Position numbers and translations under genes: made by a program
Notes under the pieces: model-generated
Database searches by the model: none
What the model was told of the DNA's origin: nothing
What the model saw: only the letters and a program-made list of their open reading frames with translations
NCBI GenBank assembly: GCA_016931075.1
Contig: JAFGFF010000063.1
Span: 1 to 48,716 of the forward strand
Reading direction: 5' to 3'
DNA from: Pirellulales bacterium
GTDB taxonomy: Bacteria; Planctomycetota; Planctomycetia; Pirellulales; Thermoguttaceae
DNA length: 48,716 bases
In this document: positions 23,936 through 31,457 of the stretch, piece by piece
Numbering within the stretch: the first letter of the stretch is position 1
How the letters are laid out: every line of letters starts with the position of its first letter

Positions 23936-25561
23936 GTGATCGACTTGGAGAAGCGAAAGCGGGTGATGGCCCGATCGATGCGGCTGGGACACTGCATCTG
24001 TGATCCCAAAAAGCCGTGCCCCTGCGACGTCTTCCGGCAACACGACCTCTGCCCTTGCGCAGGCGAGAAGCCCGAGATCGTGGCCAACGGCCCGGTACGT
24101 CTGACACAGATGGTCCACCGCCCGGGCTGTGCGTCGAAGATCGACGCGGCCGTGTTGCGCAAGCTCCTCGTCGGGCTACCCGAGATCAACGATCCGCGGG
24201 TGCTGATCGGGATGCCGGCCGGCGACGACGCGGGCGTGTATCAACTCGACGACAACGTCACACTCGTTCAGACGGTCGACGTATTTTCTCCGTCGGTTGA
24301 CGATCCCTATATGTTCGGCCAGGTCGCGGCGGCCAACTCGGTCAGCGACGTCTACGCGATGGGCGGACGACCGCTGACGGCCCTGTCGATCGTCGGGTTC
24401 CCGATCTACACGGCCCCTGATGAGGTGCTGCAAGAGATCCTCCGCGGCGGGATCGACAAGATGAACGAGGCCGGCGTGGCTGTGATCGGCGGACACAGCA
24501 TCAACGACAACGAGATCAAAGCCGGCTTTGCCGTCACGGGTGTTATCCATCGCGATCAAATGGTATCCAACGCCGGGCTGCAACCGGGCGACCGGCTGAT
24601 CCTGACCAAACCGTTGGGCACGGGCGTGCTGGCCTTCGCGGCCCAGATCGATCGGGCGCCAGAAGAGGCGTTGCTGGCGGCGGCCGAGTCGATGACCAGG
24701 CTGAATCGCACGGCAGCCGAACTGATGGTCGAGTTCAAAGCCCACGCCTGCACCGACGTGACAGGCTTCGGCCTGATGGGCCACCTGGCGTCGATGGCCG
24801 CGGCGAGCAAGGCCGACGTCGAAATCGTTTGGGACGACCTGCCCGTGTTGCCCGGCGTGCTGGAATGCTTGGCCGAGGGCATCGCGGCCGGCGCGGTCGA
24901 GCGGAACCGCGAGGCCTCGGGCCACGCCCTGCGTGCCGAAGAGGGCGTCAGCATGGCGATGCTCGACCTGTGCTTCGATCCGCAGACGTCCGGTGGCCTG
25001 TTGATCGCCGTGCCCGAGGCGGTCGCCGACAAACTGCTCGACCGATTGCACGAACAAGGCGTCACGGAAGCGGTTGCAATCGGCACGGTTCGCGGCCCGG
25101 GCGAAGGCCAGATATTCATCCGCACGACCGGCGCCCGCCCGTTGCCCGAACGAAAACGACAATCGCCGCCGCCCGCCACCCCCACCCCCGTGACCGCCGC
25201 ACCAGCCGCGGACGACGAGTTCCGCTGTTGTCCTGAAGGGCTGCCCGAGGTCGCCGATTCAGCCCCGGCCGAAAGCCTACCAGCCGGACTGAACGTCCGG
25301 GTGTCGGAAGCCGAAGCCCGATTCCAGGCGTTCATGCAAGCGGCCAACGCACCTGGCGCCTTGGACGCCCGGACGAAACAGGCGATGGCCATCGCTCTGT
25401 CCGTGGTAACGAAGTGCGAACCGTGCCTGAAGAGCCACATTAAAAAGGCCCGGGCGATGGGTTTCTCGCAGGAAGAGATCGACGAGGCCGCCTGGATGGG
25501 GATCTCCTTCGGCGGGGCTCCCCTGATGATGTTCTACAAACCGCTGCGAAGAACCGAATAA
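23936..25561 (+). CDS. selD: Selenophosphate synthetase SelD fused to an AhpD-like domain
   Basis: About 541 residues in three parts. (1) A Cys-rich leader, CICDPKKPCPC...LCPC (about 20-41), possibly metal binding. (2) A full SelD, which makes selenophosphate from selenide and ATP. LTQMVHRPGCASKI carries the catalytic cysteine (about 65) and the lysine three residues on; the second cysteine of the usual GCGCK is serine. GDDAGVYQLDD, TVDVFSPSVDDPY and DVTGFGLMGHL follow. (3) After a Pro/Ala linker from about 405, an AhpD/carboxymuconolactone-decarboxylase-like domain with KCEPCLKSH (CxxC about 494-497). Start: the GTG at 23936 has AAAGGG 7 bases upstream; the ATG at 23966 and the GTG at 23876 are alternatives. 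The tRNA-Sec gene begins 24 bases after the stop. Confidence 0.93.
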   Translation: MIDLEKRKRVMARSMRLGHCICDPKKPCPCDVFRQHDLCPCAGEKPEIVANGPVRLTQMVHRPGCASKIDAAVLRKLLVGLPEINDPRVLIGMPAGDDAGVYQLDDNVTLVQTVDVFSPSVDDPYMFGQVAAANSVSDVYAMGGRPLTALSIVGFPIYTAPDEVLQEILRGGIDKMNEAGVAVIGGHSINDNEIKAGFAVTGVIHRDQMVSNAGLQPGDRLILTKPLGTGVLAFAAQIDRAPEEALLAAAESMTRLNRTAAELMVEFKAHACTDVTGFGLMGHLASMAAASKADVEIVWDDLPVLPGVLECLAEGIAAGAVERNREASGHALRAEEGVSMAMLDLCFDPQTSGGLLIAVPEAVADKLLDRLHEQGVTEAVAIGTVRGPGEGQIFIRTTGARPLPERKRQSPPPATPTPVTAAPAADDEFRCCPEGLPEVADSAPAESLPAGLNVRVSEAEARFQAFMQAANAPGALDARTKQAMAIALSVVTKCEPCLKSHIKKARAMGFSQEEIDEAAWMGISFGGAPLMMFYKPLRRTE

Positions 25562-25585
25562 AAGAAGATACGAAGCCCCCTTTGT

Positions 25586-25681
25586 GGAGGCGACTGGTGC
25601 CTGGTGGTGCCCCTGGTCTTCAAAACCAGTGTTGGGCCTGCAAGGGTCCTGGGTGGGTTCGATTCCCATTCGCCTCCGCCA
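25586..25681 (+). tRNA. selC: tRNA-Sec (selenocysteine), anticodon TCA
   Basis: The gene is 96 bases long with CCA encoded. Acceptor arms GGAGGCGA (25586-25593) and TCGCCTCC (25670-25677) form the 8-pair stem typical of bacterial tRNA-Sec. The discriminator base is G (25678). The anticodon stem CTGGT/ACCAG encloses CTTCAAA, with TCA at 25620-25622, which reads UGA. A long variable arm follows (GTTGGGCCTGC...), then the T arm with GGTTCGATTCC. The layout matches E. coli selC closely. It lies just after selD and is probably made from the same transcript. Confidence 0.97.
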
Positions 25682-25711
25682 TTTTTTGTGCGACGACGTG
25701 AGGACCGGCCC

Positions 25712-26167
25712 ATGTGGCGGATTCTGCGACGAGGACTGATGCCCGTGGCCCTGTTGGGCGTCGGGATCGCTTCGTTGGTCTACGGGGTCGCTTACCACAC
25801 GGTAGTGGTTTGGGAGGAGCACGAGGAGGAGATCACGATCGGGCCGCCGCCGGGATTTTTTGAGGGTCCGGGGGCGCCGGGCGGTTTTGACGATCCTGAA
25901 GGAACGGGAGAACCGGGGGACGGATTCGGCGGGCCCGAGGATGGCTTTGGCCCACCCCCGCCTGGACCGTGGGGACCGCCAGGAGGAGCCGGAGCCTTCG
26001 GCGCGCCGCCCCAAAAACAAACCGTCACCCAGGTCATCTCGGTCAAGAAGATCGACACCGAAATGACGGTACTGCGCGACACGACGATCGGCGGGGTGGC
26101 GATGCTGGAGACGGGTGAATTGATGCGGACCTACACGGGCACGCCTCCGTCACTGTGCCCTACGTGA
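25712..26167 (+). CDS. Small Gly/Pro-rich exported protein, unknown function
   Basis: A 151-residue protein with an N-terminal membrane segment (LMPVALLGVGIASLVYGVAY). An acidic patch (EEHEEEITI) follows, then a long Gly/Pro/Asp/Glu-rich region, and a compact C-terminal part (VTQVISVKKIDTEMTVLRDT). I do not recognise a family. GAGGA lies about 8 bases before the ATG. It ends 18 bases before the polyferredoxin gene, so the two are probably one unit. It could be a small partner or anchor of that iron-sulphur protein. Confidence 0.7.
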   Translation: MWRILRRGLMPVALLGVGIASLVYGVAYHTVVVWEEHEEEITIGPPPGFFEGPGAPGGFDDPEGTGEPGDGFGGPEDGFGPPPPGPWGPPGGAGAFGAPPQKQTVTQVISVKKIDTEMTVLRDTTIGGVAMLETGELMRTYTGTPPSLCPT

Positions 26168-26185
26168 GTGAAGTGACCGGAGGTC

Positions 26186-27100
26186 ATGGTGGCCATGGCC
26201 AAGAAAAAACCCAAACGCTTCCTGCTCCGACTGGCCGGCCGACGTATGTGGGTCCAGGCCGCGTTTCTCCTGGCGTGGCTTGATCCGCTGATGCTGCGAA
26301 TGCACGGGATCTGCTCGCCCGTGTTCCACTGCCATTCGTGTCCCGCGGCGACGTTCGCCTGCCCGATCGGCGTGTTGGCCAACTTCGGCGCGATCCACGT
26401 CTTCCCCTTCCTGGCGCTGGGCGTGCTGGCGGCGACAGGGGCCCTGCTGGGGGCGTTCGTTTGCGGGTGGCTCTGCCCGTTCGGTTTCCTGCAAGACCTG
26501 ATCGGCAAGATCCCGGTCCGCAAGTTCACGTTGCCCGCATGGGTGGGCTACTTCCGATACGTCGTCCTCATCGGTCTGGTGTTGGCCGTGCCCTATTGGT
26601 TCGGCAAGGAGAACAATCCATATTACTTCTGTAGCCTCTGTCCGGCCGGCGCGTTGGAAGGAGCCATGCCCGAGATTGCCAAGAAGGCTATAGCCGGCGA
26701 GGCGTACGAATGGCCCAGCGAGTTGAAGCTCTCGATCGTGGGCGTGTTGCTCGTGTCGATGCTGTTCGTCTGGCGGCCCTGGTGCACGCTGTTTTGCCCG
26801 TTGGGCGCGTTCTACAGCCTGTGCAATGCGTTTTCATTCTTTTATGTCCGAGTGGACCAGAATAAATGCACCCAGTGCAACGTGTGCAAGTCGCAGTGCG
26901 GGTTCGGCGCGGGGCCCGTCCAACGGGCAAGCGACCTGCGGTGCATCGGTTGCCTCGATTGCACAACCTGCAAAGCGGTGGGCGTGTCAAGCGTGTTCGA
27001 ACGATCGTCGAACGGCTCGGGAGGCTCAACCGACCCAGCGCCGCAATTGGTCGCGCTTAGTCCACCAAAATCGTCCACCTCGGAATCCGAGGGAGATTGA
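26186..27100 (+). CDS. NapH/MauN-like membrane polyferredoxin
   Basis: About 304 residues. Four or so membrane segments are interspersed with cysteine motifs: CHSCPAATFACPIG, CGWLCPFG, CSLCPAG and CTLFCPLG. A C-terminal ferredoxin-like part has CTQCNVCKSQC and CIGCLDCTTCK, enough for two 4Fe-4S clusters. This is the layout of NapH/NosR/MauN/RdxA-type proteins that pass electrons from quinol to periplasmic redox partners. The Shine-Dalgarno GGAGG (26179-26183) is too close to the ATG at 26186, so the GTG at 26189 or the ATG at 26195 may be the true start. It sits between selC and the tandem selenoproteins, so it could supply their reductant; that is inference from position only. Confidence 0.85.
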   Translation: MVAMAKKKPKRFLLRLAGRRMWVQAAFLLAWLDPLMLRMHGICSPVFHCHSCPAATFACPIGVLANFGAIHVFPFLALGVLAATGALLGAFVCGWLCPFGFLQDLIGKIPVRKFTLPAWVGYFRYVVLIGLVLAVPYWFGKENNPYYFCSLCPAGALEGAMPEIAKKAIAGEAYEWPSELKLSIVGVLLVSMLFVWRPWCTLFCPLGAFYSLCNAFSFFYVRVDQNKCTQCNVCKSQCGFGAGPVQRASDLRCIGCLDCTTCKAVGVSSVFERSSNGSGGSTDPAPQLVALSPPKSSTSESEGD

Positions 27101-27180
27101 TACCGGCAAGAAATCAGACAAACACAAGGCACCCCCCGATGCAGGGAATTTGCCCTGGGGCATGGCAAGCGAATCGGTGG

Positions 27181-27186
27181 TACAAT
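27181..27186 (+). promoter_or_regulatory. Possible -10 element upstream of selenoprotein gene 1
   Basis: TGGTACAAT ends in a near-consensus TACAAT hexamer about 65 bases before the ATG. There is no good -35 at the right distance, so this is tentative. The same TACAAT hexamer is part of the stronger promoter of the third paralogue. Confidence 0.3.
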
Positions 27187-27251
27187 AGGTCCGCGTGACG
27201 TTGCGGGGTCGGGCGACCGACCGTGAACCATAACCGTGGAGGGTCTTGCTT

Positions 27252-29114
27252 ATGAGGAAGAAGAGGTCATGGCATCTGGCCGGCGTGTTGGCCGTCGTGG
27301 CGCTAGTCGCGCTGGCGGCGGACGTCGGCGGGGCCACCTGCAAGCTTGAATTGAAAAAGCCGGGCGACGTCAAGCCGGTGTTGGTCAACGGGGAGTACGT
27401 GCAGCCGATCGAGTCGCTGTTCGGATCCACCCAGTCCCAACGGTTTTCCATTCGAGTTGGCGGCCCGCAGGGCGCTCGAGCCCGCGCCGCTCAGCAGGGA
27501 ATCCCCGAGTTCTCCGAAGTCATCACGAAGGAGCTGGACAAGTACCAGTCCGAAAAACCCTTGCGGGGCGTCGTTAAGCTAGGAACGGAGTACTATGGCT
27601 TCGTCCTGGACACCGAACCCCCGAAGCCCAAGCCCGAGAAAAAAGAGGCCGAAGCCAAAGACGAAAAGAAGGAGGAAAAGAAGGCCGAGAAAAAGTCCGG
27701 CTCCGTTGCGAAGCGTTCCATAGCGTCGTCCGGCCGACGTGTCGTTCTAATGGACGGAGGTCTCGTCTTTCTCAACGGGGACGAGGGCGAGCAGACCGAG
27801 GTTCCGCCCTACACACGGCTTTACCTCGACCTGAATCACAACGGCGATCTGACCGACGACAAGGTGATCGAGGCGGACACGTCGGCCGACAGCCGGCGGC
27901 GCGTCTATCGGTCGTATGCCTACTACACGTTCCCGGTCATGACGGTTCCGATCGAAGTGGACGGGGCGAAGGCCGACTACATGTTCCGGATGAGCGTCAG
28001 CGTGAACGCTCGAGGCGAGCAGATCTACGCCAATGGCTCGGTCCAAGCGGCCGGTTACCGTGAAGGCCAGATCACACTCGACGGCCAGGAATACCGCGTC
28101 GTCGCGATCGACTTCAATGGCAACGGCCGGTTCGACGACACGACCTCGATGCGGACCGCCGGCAGCCCGACCAGACGATACATCCGTCCGGACTTGGGCG
28201 ATCTCCTGTTTCTGGTCAAACCCGACAGCCGGGTGAGCTACGGCAGCGTCTATTCGCCGTCGACCCAGCAGACGGAACACCTGGTCGGTAAGCATCTGAA
28301 CGTCAAGGGCCGCCTCTACGAGATGAAGCTCTCGCCGGTGGGCGATGAATTGACCCTCGTGCCCGTCGAAGGAGCACGGGGATTCGTCACCAACCCGAAC
28401 GAGGGCTATCAGGCCGTCGTGTACAACGATGAGATGGGACCTTTGAAGATCTCCGGTGATGCCTCGGGCAAAGCCGAACTGCCGCCCGGCGACTGGAAGC
28501 TCTACTCCTACACGATCGACCGGACCACGCCGCCGAAGGCTGAAGAGAAAGCCGAAGCGGACACCGCGTCGGAGAAGACCGATGAAGCCAAGTCGGAGGA
28601 GAAGAAAGCGAAGAAGGTCATCCGGCCGCGCCGGGCCCGACCGACGGACACCATGGTCTACGCCCGGGCGATGCCCGAGTACAACGCGGTGACCGTCGCC
28701 GAAGGCGAAACGGTCGAGATGCCCTTCGGCCCTCCCTTCCAGCCGATCGTCACGGCTTCGTATAACAAGAAGAACAATCGCGCCTCGCTTGGGATGAAGC
28801 TGGTCGGCGCGGGCGGCGAGTCGTGCTCCGGCCTGGTCCTCAAAGGCAACCGGCCCGACAAGCCGACGTTCACCGTCACCACGCCCGACGGCACGGAGGT
28901 GGCCAAGGGCAATTTCGAGTATGGATGAGGCTTCACCTGCCGGTACTCGTGGCGAGTACCAGAAGACCTGGCGGACCAGTACATCATCGTCGTGAAGCTG
29001 GACGCCGGACCCTTCAAGGTTGAATCCGATCACCGCAACGTCATCAATACGACCGGTTGGAAACCGAAGGAGACGTCCGAAGAAGAAAAAGAGCCTTCTG
29101 ACGAGAAGGAATAG
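27252..29114 (+). CDS. Candidate secreted selenoprotein 1, UGA at codon 559
   Basis: Reading through the TGA at 28926-28928 gives 620 residues ending at TAG 29112-29114. Signal peptide about 1-28. The body has two EF-hand-like acidic loops, DLNHNGDLTDD (193-203) and DFNGNGRFDD (287-296), and two Lys/Glu-rich linkers (about 124-150 and 430-455). A C-terminal beta-rich module ends FEYG-Sec-GFTCRYSWRVP. A conserved cysteine (525) lies 34 residues before the Sec in all three paralogues, and Cys563 lies four after it. GGAGGG precedes the ATG at 27252 by 8 bases. The extension past the TGA is conserved in paralogues 2 and 3. Family unknown; a calcium-dependent extracytoplasmic redox role is a guess. 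Confidence 0.87.
28942..28960 (+). promoter_or_regulatory. Putative SECIS hairpin, selenoprotein 1
   Basis: Perfect 8-pair stem GGTACTCG/CGAGTACC with a TGG loop at 28950-28952, 21 bases after the TGA. It is identical to the hairpin of paralogue 3. Confidence 0.82.
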
Positions 29115-29123
29115 TCAACCCGC

Positions 29124-29162
29124 CCGGGAGGTCGAGCCCGCCTCGACCTCCCGGTTTCTTTT
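29124..29162 (+). terminator. Rho-independent terminator of selenoprotein gene 1
   Basis: Perfect 13-base stem (CCGGGAGGTCGAG at 29124-29136 with 29142-29154) followed by TTTCTTTT. It lies 9 bases after the TAG that ends the read-through frame, rather than after the internal TGA, which supports the longer reading. Confidence 0.88.
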
Positions 29163-29206
29163 GAGGAAAGAGAATCGCTAAAGCATTTTTCATGAACCTG
29201 TAGCGT

Positions 29207-29268
29207 GGTGGCACTGGCGTCTCGCCAGTGCTGGGACCAGAAGACACTGGCGAGACGCCAGTGCCACC
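29207..29268. repeat. GGTGGCAC palindromic repeat between selenoprotein genes 1 and 2
   Basis: Perfect 24-base inverted arms (29207-29230, 29245-29268) with a 14-base spacer. The arms match 12583-12644 and the right half of 7809-7868. Confidence 0.9.
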
Positions 29269-29347
29269 CATCGGGCCCGCTACGTATTCGTGGGAAGCAC
29301 TTTATAGGTTCTGTCTCGAAGCAACCTGTTTATCGGAGGGCCTGCTT

Positions 29348-31192
29348 ATGAAGAGGTGGTTGCACCGTCTGGCTGGTGTGATCGTGGCCGCGGGAATGCT
29401 TGCGCTCGCGGCCGGCGCCAGGGCGGAAACCTGCAAGCTGGAGTTGAAGAAGATGGGCGAGCCGAACAGCCGACGATCCGCTGGAGTGCTTTACTCCATG
29501 CTCAGTTCGGCGGACGCCCAGTCGTTCTACATGCAGACCGGAGCCGACGGTCGTCTTGTTCATCGGGACGACGGCCCCAAGAAGCCCGCGTTTTCCAAGG
29601 TCATCACCAAAGAGCCCGAGAAGTACGTCTCGAAACATCCGTTTCGCGGCGTGGCCAAGCTGGGTTCCCAGTACTACGGCTTTGTCATCGACGCCTCGCC
29701 GCCCAGAAAGAAAGAGGGCGACAAGGCCAAGAAGAACAAGCCGGAGGACGAGGACGAGAAGGCCGAAGCCAAGGAAGACCAGGGCGACGGCAAGAAGAAG
29801 GACAACGAGTCGGGGTCGCTGGCTAAGACCATCGCCAAGGCGGTGACTGAAAAGAAAAAGGAAGAGGATACTCCGCTTGCCTACACCCGAGTTTTCTTCG
29901 ACCTGAACCACAACGGCGATCTAACCGACGACAAGGTGATCGAAGTCGAAGGCAATCAGGGTTATGCGATGTCTCCGGGCTTCCACCACGTTTCATTCCC
30001 GGCAACGGATATCACCCTGACCGTTGACGGCAAGAAGATCGAGTATGCCTTCTCGATGTACGTCTACGGGCAGTCGAGCAAGACGTATTCCTATCTCAAC
30101 GCGGGGCTCCAGGCCGCCGTCTATCGAGAAGGGAAAATGACCTTCGGCGGCAAGGAATACCGTGTCGTTGTGTCTGACTACAACAGCAACGGCCAATTCG
30201 ACGACGCCTCGGTCGTCACGGACGTGGACCCCTCGTCGACCGAGGCGATCTATCCCACGACGGGCGACATGGTCTTCCTGGTTGAATCGGGTTCCAAGCC
30301 CAAACGGGTCAGTCCGTATTCCATCACGGATAACGACTGCATGCACTTCGTCGGCAAGATGATCCAGGTCAATGGGCAATTCCACAACCTGAAGGTTACG
30401 CCCAGCGGCAACGAACTGACGATCGACGACGAAGCCCTGCCGACCGGGACCATTTCCAATACGAACCCCAATTTTCAAGCCGTCTTTCGCGGGCCGGGTG
30501 GATTTTTGAAAACGTCCGGCGATGCCTCTGGCAAGGTGCCCCTGCCGGCCGGCGAGTGGACCCTCCTCTCCTACACCATCCGCCGGGAAGATGATCCCGA
30601 CAAGAAAAAGACGGAGGAAGAGGAGAAAGCCAAGCAAGAGGCGCAAGGCAAAGAGGGCAAAGACAAGGTCGCCCAGAAAGAAAGCTCGTCGTTTTTGGGT
30701 GCGTTGCGTAAAGCATTGAGCGCCCCGCCCCGGCCTTCCCGGTCGCCGCGGATGCCCCGGTCTAAGTATTCGTCGGTCACTGCCCGCGCGTCGGGCAAGA
30801 CGAAACCGGTCAAGGTGGTCGCCGGCGAGACGGTCGAGATGCCCTTCGGCGGACCGTACAGACCGATCGTCTCGGTCCAGTATCGTTCGGACAACCGGCA
30901 CGTCTCGCTGGGACTCGCCCTGGTCGGCACGGCCGAGGAAGTCTGTTCCGACATGGAGGTCTTCGGCAACCGGCCCGAGGAACCGGCCTTCACCATCACC
31001 ACGCCCGACGGCAAGAAAGTGGCCACCGGCGCGTTCGAGTATGGGTGAGGCTTCACCTGTTCGTACTCGTGGCGAGTACCCAAGGAACCGGCCGATGTCT
31101 ACCACGTCAAAGTCGTCATGAAAGACGGCCCCTTCAAGTTCGACCTGGATTACGTCAGCACGATCACCAAAGAAGACCTGGCTGGCAATTAG
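29348..31192 (+). CDS. Candidate secreted selenoprotein 2, UGA at codon 567
   Basis: Reading through the TGA at 31046-31048 gives 614 residues ending at TAG 31190-31192. Layout as in paralogue 1: signal peptide about 1-26, acidic loops DLNHNGDLTDD (185-195) and DYNSNGQFDD (277-286), and Lys/Glu-rich linkers near 120-175 and 415-445. The block GETVEMPFGGPYRPIV is followed by the C-terminal module with Cys533 and FEYG-Sec-GFTCSYSWRVP. GGAGGGCCTGCTT precedes the ATG at 29348, almost the same leader as in paralogue 3. The sequence differs widely from its neighbours in the linkers but not around the Sec codon. A true stop at the TGA is unlikely, because the next 48 codons are conserved among the copies. 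Function unknown. Confidence 0.87.
31063..31079 (+). promoter_or_regulatory. Putative SECIS hairpin, selenoprotein 2
   Basis: Seven-pair stem GTACTCG/CGAGTAC with a TGG loop at 31070-31072, 21 bases after the TGA. The base below the stem differs from the other copies (C opposite C), which shortens it by one pair. Confidence 0.78.
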
Positions 31193-31219
31193 TCTCCTTT
31201 CAACCTGAGAGATTCCCTC

Positions 31220-31260
31220 GCCGGGAGACCGACCCCGAGTGGGCCTCCCGGCTTTTCTTT
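31220..31260 (+). terminator. Rho-independent terminator of selenoprotein gene 2
   Basis: GCCGGGAG (31220-31227) pairs with CTCCCGGC (31245-31252), followed by TTTTCTTTTATATTT. It is related to the terminators of paralogues 1 and 3 and follows the distal TAG, not the internal TGA. Confidence 0.82.
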
Positions 31261-31282
31261 TATATTTCGTGGATTTTGTGTG

Positions 31283-31299
31283 TTTCGTGGTTCCCCTCT
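31283..31299. repeat. Short dispersed repeat, copy 2
   Basis: TTTCGTGGTTCCCCTCT, identical to 8142-8158, again beside T-rich DNA with TTTCGTGG-like units. Confidence 0.6.
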
Positions 31300-31326
31300 T
31301 CGCCCTCCCGGCTGGGGGGCTTTGCC

Positions 31327-31355
31327 TCGACAGGCGTCCAAATCCGCCGTACAAT
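31327..31355 (+). promoter_or_regulatory. Promoter of selenoprotein gene 3
   Basis: TCGACA (31327-31332), a 17-base spacer and TACAAT (31350-31355), five of six matches in each element. With the terminator at 31220-31260, this makes the third paralogue a separate transcription unit with a leader of about 95 bases. Confidence 0.65.
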
Positions 31356-31457
31356 GCGACCTGATGCACTGACGTGGTCGAACGTTCGACCGGAACCTGT
31401 TTTGTCGGCGCGCGAGTGAACCACGCGCCGGAGGAATCCGTTTTGGAGGGCCTGCTT

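Noticed and set aside
25604-25711. In-frame extension of the small exported protein upstream to 25604
   Set aside because: It would run through the tRNA-Sec gene. The ATG at 25712 has a ribosome-binding site and begins a membrane anchor.
28926-28928. TGA codons at 22889, 28926, 31046 and 33072 as ordinary stops
   Set aside because: The frame after each TGA encodes a conserved extension, a hairpin follows at fixed spacing, terminators lie after the distal stops, and selD and selC are adjacent. Four coincidences of this kind are not credible.
27747-29033. Minus-strand frame opposite the first selenoprotein, and similar frames at 29993-31369
   Set aside because: These are antisense shadows of GC-rich coding sequence, with no motifs and no start signals.
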